From Myxococcales bacterium (GTDB lineage: Bacteria > Myxococcota > Bradymonadia > UBA7976 > UBA1532), in NCBI GenBank assembly GCA_020430675.1, contig JAGQJJ010000195.1, positions 1-7,104 on the forward strand: a DNA stretch of 7,104 nt, read 5' to 3'. The position numbers and the translations under genes were made by a program. The notes beneath the pieces were generated by a model. That model was not told the origin of the DNA. It did no database searches and saw only the letters and a program-made list of their open reading frames with translations. Position 1 is the stretch's first letter. Each line of letters starts with the position of its first letter. Shown piece by piece: positions 1 to 7,104 of this stretch.

Positions 1-653
1 TAGGCGATCGCGCCCGGCTCGCCGTCCGCGAACCAATCCACCTCTGCGCCCACCGCCCGCAGCGTCGCCGCCATGGGCCGCGCGAGCCCTGCCCCCAACA
101 ACAGGACGCGGCTCTTGTAGCCCTCCAGCCCCGCCGCAAAGAGCCGTTCGATCGCCAGGGCGCCCAGATAGCCGCCAAACGCCACCGCCGGCGCCGACTC
201 ATCGGTCCCGAGCACCAGCACGTCCCGCGCCCGGCAAGCGGCCAGGTCCACCTCCTCGGGCCGCCACTCCCAGGTCTCCCACATCAGCGGCACCACCGCC
301 GTCGGCCGCAGCCGCGCGATCAACGCCGCGTCGATCGGTCGAATCGGACCGGTATTGGTGACCACATCGCATTCGCCGAGCGCGGGGTGAAGCCGTTCGG
401 TCACCACCGAGACGCGCTCGCCCACCCCAAAACGCCGCGCCAACCCGATCGTGTCGTCTGCGATCTGCCGCGCCGCGCCAAACGCCGAATCCGTCGCCAA
501 CGCAAAGACCCTGGCCCCCGCGCGCGCTGCCAGCACCGGCACGAAGGCATAAGGCCCGGTCGCAGCTTCGGTGAACACCGTCAGCCCGGCCAGATCGAGT
601 TCAAACGCGGCGATCGCGGCCTCGATGAGCCGCTCCGCGCGCCCCTCAGCCAT
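1..653 (-). CDS. Rossmann-like dehydrogenase-type protein of unknown function, 3' end cut by window edge
   Basis: An open frame of 217 complete codons starts at an ATG (651-653) and runs off the left edge without a stop. The first half contains conserved-looking stretches: FTEAATGPYAF (27-37), a small-residue-rich segment ending RVFALATDSAFG (48-59), CDVVTNTGPIRPID (95-108) and VVPLMWETWEWR (120-131). A second Rossmann-type start follows at about 182-203, SRVLLLGAGLARPMAATL, with a glycine-rich turn and then an acid-tipped strand. Two such lobes recall the adenosylhomocysteinase and D-isomer dehydrogenase folds, but I cannot name the family. I have an unverified impression that similar unnamed proteins occur in surface-polysaccharide clusters. 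The start lies inside the end of the epimerase gene (8-base overlap ATGGCTGA), so translation is probably coupled. Function is unknown; a role in the same sugar pathway as the epimerase is inference from context. Confidence 0.75.
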   Translation of the reverse strand, partial: MAEGRAERLIEAAIAAFELDLAGLTVFTEAATGPYAFVPVLAARAGARVFALATDSAFGAARQIADDTIGLARRFGVGERVSVVTERLHPALGECDVVTNTGPIRPIDAALIARLRPTAVVPLMWETWEWRPEEVDLAACRARDVLVLGTDESAPAVAFGGYLGALAIERLFAAGLEGYKSRVLLLGAGLARPMAATLRAVGAEVDWFADGEPGAIA

Positions 654-1653
654 CGACCGACCGCCGATCCGCCGTCCGCCACGCGATCAACCGCGCCAAC
701 CCCTCGCGCAGCGGCACGGTCGCGGTGAACCCCAGCTCGCGCGTCGCCGCCTCGGTGCTGCCGATGCGATTCGTCACAAACGTCGGCCCCGCCGGCTCGT
801 ACTGAACCGCCAGCTTCGACCCCGTCAGGTCGAGCACCATCTCAGCCAGCGTCTTGATCGACGTCGCCCACCCGGTGCCCACGTTGTAGAACCGATCCGC
901 CGCCGTCGACGCCAGCGCCCGCACGTTCGCCTCGGCGACATCACCCACATACACAAAGTCGTAACTCTGCGATCCATCACCATAAATGACCGGCGGTAGC
1001 CCCTGGTCGATGCGGTCCAGCATCTTCATGATCACCGCGATATAGGCGCCCTTATAGTCCTGCCGCGGCCCGTACACGTTCATGTACCGCAGGCCCACAT
1101 AGTCCAGCCCGTACCGCTCGTTGAACGCCCGGCACATCGCCTCGCCGGCGATCTTGGTCGCGCCATAGAACGTCCGGTTTTCAAATGGATGCGCCTCGGT
1201 CATCGGGATCTCGACCGCGTCGCCATATACCGACGCCGAAGACGAATAAACCAGCCGCGCAATCCTCGCGTCGCGGCAGGCCTCCAGCACATTGAACGTG
1301 CCGCGAATGTTCACCTCGAACGCCGACCGCGGGTACTCGTGGCACTGCAACAGCCACAGCGCCGCCAGATGCACCACGCAGTCCGCCTCGCGCATCGCCG
1401 CCGCCAGAATGTCGGTCTGAAGGATGTCGCCGCCGATCTCGAAGACCCGCGCCCGCGGATCGGCCAACGCGATCGCCAGATTGGCCCGCGTACCACGGCA
1501 GAAGTTGTCGTAGATGATGACCGACGCCACGTCGTGGCGCAGCAGCGACTCAACGACGTGCGAACCGATGAAGCCGGCGCCGCCGATGACCAGAACACGC
1601 TTGCCTGCGAGTGCGCTCAATCGAACCTCGCGGATTGCGGATAGCAACGACAT
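646..1653 (-). CDS. NAD-dependent nucleotide-sugar epimerase/dehydratase (extended SDR)
   Basis: A 335-residue protein of the usual length for extended short-chain dehydrogenases acting on NDP-sugars in the cytoplasm. The NAD-binding glycine motif GGAGFIGS is at about 24-31, followed by an acidic residue after the second strand (IIYDNF). The active site is visible as SSSASVYG (137-144) and YGATK (Tyr163, Lys167). Substrate-side motifs NVYGPRQ (192-198) and YGDGSQSYDFVYVGDVA (224-240), and NVGTG near 257, are typical of UDP-glucose 4-epimerase and UDP-glucuronate epimerase relatives. The exact sugar cannot be read from the sequence. The frame could start at a TTG at 1671, but I chose the ATG at 1651-1653, which leaves a normal short lead before the Rossmann fold. 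Neither start has a strong Shine-Dalgarno. The gene lies 69 bases after the methyltransferase stop and overlaps the next gene by 8 bases, so it is probably in one operon. Confidence 0.9.
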   Translation of the reverse strand: MSLLSAIREVRLSALAGKRVLVIGGAGFIGSHVVESLLRHDVASVIIYDNFCRGTRANLAIALADPRARVFEIGGDILQTDILAAAMREADCVVHLAALWLLQCHEYPRSAFEVNIRGTFNVLEACRDARIARLVYSSSASVYGDAVEIPMTEAHPFENRTFYGATKIAGEAMCRAFNERYGLDYVGLRYMNVYGPRQDYKGAYIAVIMKMLDRIDQGLPPVIYGDGSQSYDFVYVGDVAEANVRALASTAADRFYNVGTGWATSIKTLAEMVLDLTGSKLAVQYEPAGPTFVTNRIGSTEAATRELGFTATVPLREGLARLIAWRTADRRSVDG

Positions 1654-1722
1654 CGACCGAATCGGCGCCAACTTGAGGCGCTTGCCAGCGGCGCACGACC
1701 GGCGCGCGGCATGTTGGCACGC

Positions 1723-2793
1723 TCACCAAAGCGGCGCAACGTGGGGCCCGGCGCGCCCGCGCGCCGACCATCCGCGCCCGTCCGTGTCGGCGATCCGCAC
1801 GTCATCGAATTCGGCGAACCACCGGGCCAGCTCGCCCGCGTCCGGATAATGCGTGACCGGTGGATTGAGGCGATCGTACATGCGCCGCAGCTTGTACGCC
1901 CGATCGCGCTCCGCCGCGTCGCTGAACGGCACCCGATCGGCCCACCCCGCCAAGCCCGCGCGCCGCAGCGCCCTCGCCGGCAGCCAAAGCCCAAGCTCGG
2001 CCCCCGCGGTCAACGCCGCCGCCACCCCCAGCCGCGCGCTCCGGGGCAGCCGCCCGGTGAGCGGACGCAACCAGGCCAGATGGCTCAGCCGATACGACCA
2101 ACGCATGCCGTCCAGCCCATACACCCAGATCGACACCTGCCCACCGCGCTTCACCAGCGGCGCCACCGCCGCAAACGCCCGCGCCGGGTCAGGGGTATGG
2201 TGCAGCACTCCATTCGAATACAGCGCGTCAAACGCCCCTCGCCGCAGCGGCGGCCGATGCAGATCGCCCTGCACGTAGCACACGTTCGCCCGCCCATCGC
2301 GCCGCCGCGCGACCTCGACGCCGCGCGACAGGTCAAACGCCACCACCCGCGCCGCGTGCTCGCCCACCAGAAAGGCATGTCGCCCCTCACCACACCCCAC
2401 CTCGACCACCGTCTGCCCGGCAAAAGCCGCCGGCGGCAACCCGGGCTGAAACCGATCCCAAGTCGCCCGCCAGTCATCGACCAGCAGCGTTGCATCCGCC
2501 AGATCCACATGCTGCCCGTCGTAGCCCACCATCGTATCGAGCACCGCCGGATCCGGCGCGGCCGTCGCCTGCGCCCACTCGGGATGCGCCGCCAGCACTT
2601 CCGGATACGCCCCCCGCAGGAACGGCCCCAGCAAATCCGGCGGCAGCAGACGCGGCACGCCCCCGATCACCGGAAAACTGGTCCCCGCCGTCGAACGCAG
2701 CACGCCCTCACCGCCAGCCCCCTCAAACGCGAGGCCCGCGCCCGTCATCGGACAGCACAACAAATCGAGAAAGTCGTTCACGGCGCGCATCAT
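1723..2793 (-). CDS. Class I SAM-dependent methyltransferase with Trm112-like N-terminal region
   Basis: A 356-residue protein with two parts. Residues about 8-51 (FLDLLCCP, then SFPVIGGVPRLLP) match the pattern of the small Trm112/UPF0434 domain, often fused to methyltransferases. The expected cysteine pairs are degraded: only the adjacent Cys13-Cys14 remain, so it may not bind zinc. The catalytic domain follows, with SAM motif I VVEVGCGEG at 129-137, the acidic end of strand 2 in VVAFDLS (150-156), and motif IV to post-motif FDALYSNGVLHHTPDP (188-203), as in Methyltransf_11 proteins. The acceptor is unknown; small molecules, lipids or sugars are all possible. The C-terminal 130 residues include a hydrophobic, arginine-rich stretch. 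The frame is open to 2853, but that would overlap the regulator gene. Tandem ATG codons at 2791-2793 and 2788-2790 precede the conserved domain, so I start there, 28 bases after the regulator stop. Confidence 0.85.
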   Translation of the reverse strand: MMRAVNDFLDLLCCPMTGAGLAFEGAGGEGVLRSTAGTSFPVIGGVPRLLPPDLLGPFLRGAYPEVLAAHPEWAQATAAPDPAVLDTMVGYDGQHVDLADATLLVDDWRATWDRFQPGLPPAAFAGQTVVEVGCGEGRHAFLVGEHAARVVAFDLSRGVEVARRRDGRANVCYVQGDLHRPPLRRGAFDALYSNGVLHHTPDPARAFAAVAPLVKRGGQVSIWVYGLDGMRWSYRLSHLAWLRPLTGRLPRSARLGVAAALTAGAELGLWLPARALRRAGLAGWADRVPFSDAAERDRAYKLRRMYDRLNPPVTHYPDAGELARWFAEFDDVRIADTDGRGWSARGRAGPHVAPLW

Positions 2794-2821
2794 ACGCGAC
2801 GCGGTGCCCGCCGACAGCCGG

Positions 2822-3529
2822 CTATACCGGCCGCACCCCATGCGCCTCGTCATCCTGCCGACGCGCCGCCAGAAACGCTGTCAAATCAATGCCATCGGTC
2901 ACATCGAAGACCTCGTCCAGCGCCTCCAGCCCCTCCATCCGATCGGGCCGAAAGCTGCGGTACGTGTCACGCAGCTCGCACCAGGCCGCCAGATTCCACT
3001 TCGCGCCCCAGAAGTAGAGCCCCAGCGGCCGCGCCACTCGCCGCGTCGACGTGCCATCGCTGCGCGTGTACTCAAACGCGATCTTGCGCCGCTGCGCGAT
3101 CGCCGCCCGCAGCAGGTCCAACCCCGCCGATCGCTGCCGCGTCCAATCCCCGCCCGGCGCAAACAACGCCGTCCGCAGCACCACATCGCGCAGGGGTTCG
3201 GGCACCATCGCCTCCACCTTCTCGATCACGCTGCGCGCCGCCCCCGCCAGCGCCGGATCGGCCCACGCCACCGCCATGCGCGCCCCCAGCACCAGCGCCT
3301 CGACCTCTTCGCTGTTGAACGTCAGCGGCGGCAGCACCGCGTTGCGCTCCAGCGAGTACCCCACGCCCGCCTCGCCGCGGATCGGCACGCCCGCGCCGAT
3401 GATGTCCTTCACATCGCGATAGATCGTGCGCTGCGAGACCTCCAGCAGCGTCGAGAGCTGCTCCGAAGTCGCAAAGCGGCGGTTGCGCAGAATCTGGACG
3501 ATCCGAAACAGGCGGTCGGCGCGGCGCAT
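2822..3529 (-). CDS. YafY-type transcriptional regulator with HTH and WYL domains
   Basis: A 235-residue DNA-binding regulator. The N-terminal winged helix-turn-helix spans about residues 1-60, with the helices TSEQLSTLLEVSQRTIYRDVKDI, typical of the HTH_11/DeoR-like N-terminus of YafY proteins. A WYL ligand-sensing domain follows at about 138-205, ending in LYFWGAKWNLAAWCELR and then RSFRPDRM. The signature Trp-Tyr-Leu reads Trp178-Asn179-Leu180, a variation not unusual in this subfamily. WYL domains bind small ligands or nucleic acids; the effector is unknown here. The frame is open upstream to 3619, but the ATG at 3527-3529 has a strong ribosome site (GGAGGAGG, four bases upstream) and directly precedes the conserved MRRADRLFRIVQILR start, which settles the choice. 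It is the first gene of a probable operon with the methyltransferase, epimerase and Rossmann-like protein, so it likely controls that operon and itself. Confidence 0.92.
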   Translation of the reverse strand: MRRADRLFRIVQILRNRRFATSEQLSTLLEVSQRTIYRDVKDIIGAGVPIRGEAGVGYSLERNAVLPPLTFNSEEVEALVLGARMAVAWADPALAGAARSVIEKVEAMVPEPLRDVVLRTALFAPGGDWTRQRSAGLDLLRAAIAQRRKIAFEYTRSDGTSTRRVARPLGLYFWGAKWNLAAWCELRDTYRSFRPDRMEGLEALDEVFDVTDGIDLTAFLAARRQDDEAHGVRPV

Positions 3530-3533
3530 ACGG

Positions 3534-3541
3534 CCTCCTCC
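3534..3541 (-). promoter_or_regulatory. Strong ribosome binding site of the WYL regulator
   Basis: On the minus strand this reads GGAGGAGG, ending four bases before the ATG at 3529. Counting from its first GGAGG the spacing is seven bases. It decides the start against the longer frame reaching 3619. Confidence 0.85.
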
Positions 3542-3576
3542 AAAACGACGATCACCGCTCATTTCTGCCACGCCGG

Positions 3577-3596
3577 CCTGACACCGTTGCGTCAGG
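3577..3596. promoter_or_regulatory. 20-base imperfect palindrome, candidate operator
   Basis: The two ends CCTGAC and GTCAGG are perfect inverted copies. Extending to eight-base arms (CCTGACAC and GCGTCAGG) gives one mismatch around a four-base centre. It lies 48 bases before the regulator start, in the likely 5' leader downstream of the candidate promoter. That position would suit autorepression by the WYL regulator. Binding by that protein is inference; the symmetry is visible. Confidence 0.4.
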
Positions 3597-3619
3597 AAGG
3601 GCGGCCACGAGCGGATCAC

Positions 3620-3648
3620 ACCATACCAAACAACTAAACCGGTGTTCA
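3620..3648 (-). promoter_or_regulatory. Candidate sigma-70-type promoter of the regulator operon
   Basis: On the minus strand, TGAACA (3643-3648) is followed after exactly 17 bases by TATGGT (3620-3625). Each matches the consensus -35 and -10 hexamers at four of six positions. The local sequence (about 3619-3660) is clearly more AT-rich than the surrounding genes. Transcription would start near 3613 and run into the WYL regulator, leaving a leader of about 80 bases that contains the 20-base palindrome. Confidence 0.35.
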
Positions 3649-3673
3649 GTTTTTTCTACCGATCCACTGAACA
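3643..3673. repeat. 8-base perfect inverted repeat with 15-base spacer, candidate operator
   Basis: TGTTCAGT (3643-3650) and ACTGAACA (3666-3673) are perfect inverted copies separated by a 15-base, T-rich spacer. The left arm covers the candidate -35 hexamer of the regulator promoter, as expected for a regulator binding site. It could also be a site for control of the divergent plus-strand gene about 100 bases away. A terminator is unlikely because no gene ends here. Confidence 0.35.
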
Positions 3674-3774
3674 ACCCGCGCCCGCCCGACGCGCCCGTTG
3701 CCCCGAACCGACAACCGTGTACGCTGCAACCGCGCGGCCCAAACCGCCCCCACCACCGACGGACGACACTGCCC

Positions 3775-4525
3775 ATGCCCCGCTGGCCCCTGCTGCTCCT
3801 CACCTTGCTCCTCGCCCCCGCCGCCGGCGCGGGCCCGGCGGCCGATCTGTATGCCCGGGCCCGTGCCGCCACCGTCGAGATCATCGTCGACGACCACCTC
3901 GACGCCTCGGGATTCCTCATCGACGCCGCCGGACTCGTCATCACCGCCGACCACGTCATCGCCCAGCGGTACGACACCCTCGAAGTCCGCTCCCCGACGC
4001 TCGGCCGCCTGCCCGCCCGCGTGATCGCCCGCGAGGCGCGGACCGCGCAGGCCATTGTCGGGCAACTGCTCGATTATGCGCGCCCCGGCGTGCTGCGGCA
4101 GGCGCCGGTGCGGCTCGATGAGGTCGCCGCCGCGGTCGCCGAGCGCCTCGATGGGGTCGTGGTCACCGCTGAAGCCGTGCCCGAAGTGCGCGGCGATCGG
4201 CATCGGCTCGAACAGGTCTTGACCAATCTGGCCAGCAACGGCCTGGCCTTTGGCGACACGGTGCGGCTTACGATCGGCCCGGCGACCGACGCGTCGGGCG
4301 CTTCGGGCGTCGGTGTTCGCGTGGAAGACGACGGCCCGGGCGTGCCCGCCGACGCTTGCGAGCGGGTCTTCGAGCCCTTCTTCACCACCCGGCCTGACGG
4401 AACCGGGTTGGGGCTGGCCATCGCCCGCAGCGTGGCCCAGGCCCATGGCGGCACCCTGCGCGCCTGGCCCGGTCCCGGCGGGCGCTTCGAACTCTTCGTG
4501 CCCACGGGCGCGCCGGAGGACACCG

Positions 4526-4533
<8 letters not shown>
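3775..4533 (+). CDS. Chimeric protein: truncated secreted HtrA-like protease N-terminus joined to histidine-kinase ATPase domain
   Basis: A 252-residue protein made of two unrelated parts. Residues 1-20 are a clear Sec signal peptide (MPRW, a leucine-rich core, then APAAGAG). Residues 24-86 resemble the start of a trypsin-like HtrA/DegP protease: SGFLIDAAGLVITADHVI carries the probable catalytic His60, and LPARVIAR follows. The Asp and Ser of the triad and any PDZ domain are absent. From about residue 91 the sequence is the end of a kinase dimerisation helix (AIVGQLLDYARP). A full HATPase_c domain follows: N box LEQVLTNLASNG (145-156), G1 EDDGPGVP (184-191), F box FEPFFTTRPD (199-208) and G2 GTGLGLAIA (209-217). 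The H-box with the phospho-acceptor His is missing. No other frame upstream supplies it, so this is not a simple frameshift. The stop overlaps the response-regulator start by 8 bases, the normal kinase-regulator arrangement. A pseudogene, a rearrangement product or an assembly join are all possible; a working sensor is unlikely because export would take the ATPase domain away from ATP. Confidence 0.8.
4515..4520 (+). promoter_or_regulatory. Ribosome binding site of the NtrC-family regulator
   Basis: GGAGGA lies five bases before the ATG at 4526, inside the end of the kinase-like gene. It fixes the regulator start at 4526, although the reading frame is open from far upstream. Confidence 0.85.
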
Positions 4534-5917
<1,384 letters not shown>

Positions 5918-5942
5918 CGCGGCCGGTCACCGAAAAAGTGAG

Positions 5943-7104
5943 TCAACCCGGCAGCTTACGCTCGATCGCCTCGACTTCGCTGCGCATCGAGAGATCGTCT
6001 TCGATGGCGTTCTCGACCTTGCGGCAGGCGGCGATGACCGTGCTGTGATCCTTGCCGCCGAAGCTGCGCCCGATCTGCGGGAACGAAGCCTGGGTGTGCT
6101 TGCGGCAGAGGAACATCGCGATGCTGCGCGGATGCGCGATGACCCGATGGCGACGCGGGCCGCGCAGGTCGGCGGCTTTCACGTCAAAGTGCTCGGCGAC
6201 GAGCCGGATGATCGCGTCGCTGGTCAGCGCCCGGCTGCGGTTCTCGACCAGATCGCGCAGGGCCTGCTCGGCAAACGCCACGTTCAGCGTGCGGTCGGTG
6301 AAGCTGGCATAGGCCGCGAGCCGGATCAGCGCGCCTTCGAGCTCGCGCACGTTGGCGCGGATGAGGCGCGCCAGATAGAAGGCCACCTCGTCGGGCAGCC
6401 GCAGCCCGTCGCGCGCGGCCTTGCGCTGCAAGATGGCGACCCGCGTCTCAAATTGCGGCGGCTTGATGTCGGTGATCAGGCCCCATTGGAAACGCGAACG
6501 CAGCCGCTCTTCGAGGTGCTGAATCTCTTGCGGCGGTCGGTCGCTCGTCAGCACGATCTGCTTCTGAGCACCGTGCAACGCATTGAAAGTATAGAAAAAT
6601 TCTTCCTGCGTGCGCTCCTTGCCCGCCAGGACATGCACGTCGTCGACGAGCAGCACATCGCAGCGGTTGCGGTAGCGCGCGCGGAAGGCGTCCATCTCTT
6701 GCCGATGGATGCTCTTGATCACCTGATTGGTGAACTCTTCGGCGCTGCAATAGGCCACGCGCAGCCCGGGGTCGCGCTGGCGCAGCGTCTGGCCGATGGC
6801 GTGCAGCAGGTGCGTCTTGCCCAGGCCGGTGCCGCCGTAGATGAACAGCGGGTTGAAGGCCCGCGCCGGCGACTCGGCGACGGCCAGCGACGCGGCGTGC
6901 GCCATCTCATTGGCCGGGCCGACAACAAAGGTGTCGAACCGGTAATGCGGGTTGAGCGGAAAAGCCGCGCCCTCATCTTCGGCGCTCACCACCGGGGCCG
7001 GCTCGGGCGTCGGCTCGATCACCAGCGCCGGGGGGGCGGCCACGGGCGCGGGCGCGACCTTGATCTCAACCTTGATCGGCCGGCCCGCCGCTTCGGCCGC
7101 CGCC
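5943..7104 (-). CDS. dnaA: Chromosomal replication initiator DnaA, 5' end beyond window
   Basis: 387 codons of DnaA are present; the frame stays open to the right edge, so the N-terminal domain I and the true start lie outside. The visible part begins with a proline- and acid-rich linker (domain II). The AAA+ domain III follows, from NPHYRFDTFVVGPANEMAHAA, with Walker A GGTGLGKTH, Walker B VLLVDDVHVL, sensor 1 IVLTSDRPPQEI, and the EERLRSRFQWGL box with its arginines. Domain IV ends with the DNA-binding signature HPRSIAMFLCRKHTQASFPQIGRSFGGKDHSTVIAACRKV, near-consensus for binding DnaA boxes. DnaA-ATP assembles on the origin and opens it. The GTG near 7043 is an internal codon, not a credible start, because the linker continues in frame upstream of it. 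The gene is not followed by dnaN; the next gene is a convergent response regulator. Confidence 0.97.
   Translation of the reverse strand, partial: AAAEAAGRPIKVEIKVAPAPVAAPPALVIEPTPEPAPVVSAEDEGAAFPLNPHYRFDTFVVGPANEMAHAASLAVAESPARAFNPLFIYGGTGLGKTHLLHAIGQTLRQRDPGLRVAYCSAEEFTNQVIKSIHRQEMDAFRARYRNRCDVLLVDDVHVLAGKERTQEEFFYTFNALHGAQKQIVLTSDRPPQEIQHLEERLRSRFQWGLITDIKPPQFETRVAILQRKAARDGLRLPDEVAFYLARLIRANVRELEGALIRLAAYASFTDRTLNVAFAEQALRDLVENRSRALTSDAIIRLVAEHFDVKAADLRGPRRHRVIAHPRSIAMFLCRKHTQASFPQIGRSFGGKDHSTVIAACRKVENAIEDDLSMRSEVEAIERKLPG

Noticed and set aside
2502..2509. GATCCACA, resembling part of a DnaA box
   Set aside because: A single partial match inside the methyltransferase gene, with no cluster of boxes or AT-rich unwinding region; it does not support an origin.
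2794..2853. N-terminal extension of the methyltransferase
   Set aside because: It would overlap the regulator gene by 32 bases and adds an arginine-rich, non-conserved lead before the domain.
1711..3318. Long plus-strand open frame opposite the methyltransferase and regulator, and other long frames antisense to genes
   Set aside because: Proline-, arginine- and histidine-rich translations typical of antisense frames in GC-rich DNA. No domain is visible, and they lie opposite well-supported genes.
3530..3619. N-terminal extension of the WYL regulator to 3619
   Set aside because: The strong ribosome site before 3529 and the family-typical start MRRADRLFRI favour the shorter protein; the extension would cover the palindrome.
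3698..3725. Possible plus-strand promoter TTGCCC-N16-TACGCT before the chimeric gene
   Set aside because: The -10 match is poor (three of six) and the region is GC-rich, so it is not distinguishable from chance.
5918..5942. Possible bidirectional terminator between the convergent regulator and dnaA genes
   Set aside because: Only a four-base TCAC/GTGA stem around an A-run is visible; too weak to call.

Overview
This is a GC-rich bacterial window with tightly packed genes. It probably comes from a Gram-negative lineage of the deltaproteobacterial type. That is suggested by an NtrC-type sigma-54 activator, surface-sugar-type enzymes and the style of the DnaA sequence, but no rRNA or other marker fixes the taxon.

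Left part (1-3529, minus strand). Four co-directional genes look like one operon. In order of transcription they are a YafY-type WYL-domain regulator, a SAM-dependent methyltransferase with a Trm112-like N-terminus, an NAD-dependent sugar epimerase/dehydratase, and a Rossmann-like protein of uncertain function cut by the left edge. The last two overlap by 8 bases. The enzymes suggest nucleotide-sugar or surface-glycan work.

Middle (3530-3774). This divergent intergenic region is noticeably more AT-rich than its surroundings. It holds a plausible promoter for the regulator operon and two inverted repeats that could be operators.

Right part (3775-7104). On the plus strand, an 8-base overlapping pair encodes a protein with a histidine-kinase ATPase domain and then an NtrC-family response regulator. 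Converging on them from the right edge is dnaA, minus strand, 5' end outside the window.

The most notable observation is that the kinase gene is a chimera. Its first ~85 codons are a secreted HtrA-like serine protease N-terminus (signal peptide and catalytic-His region). The rest is the tail of a histidine-kinase dimerisation domain plus a full HATPase domain, with no phospho-acceptor His. The domain junction (~4027-4047) coincides with a switch of strand composition: C exceeds G on the plus strand to the left, and G exceeds C to the right, whatever the gene direction. This suggests a rearrangement breakpoint (inversion or deletion) or an assembly join, rather than a designed two-domain sensor. 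I found no convincing new defence, mobile or RNA system here.
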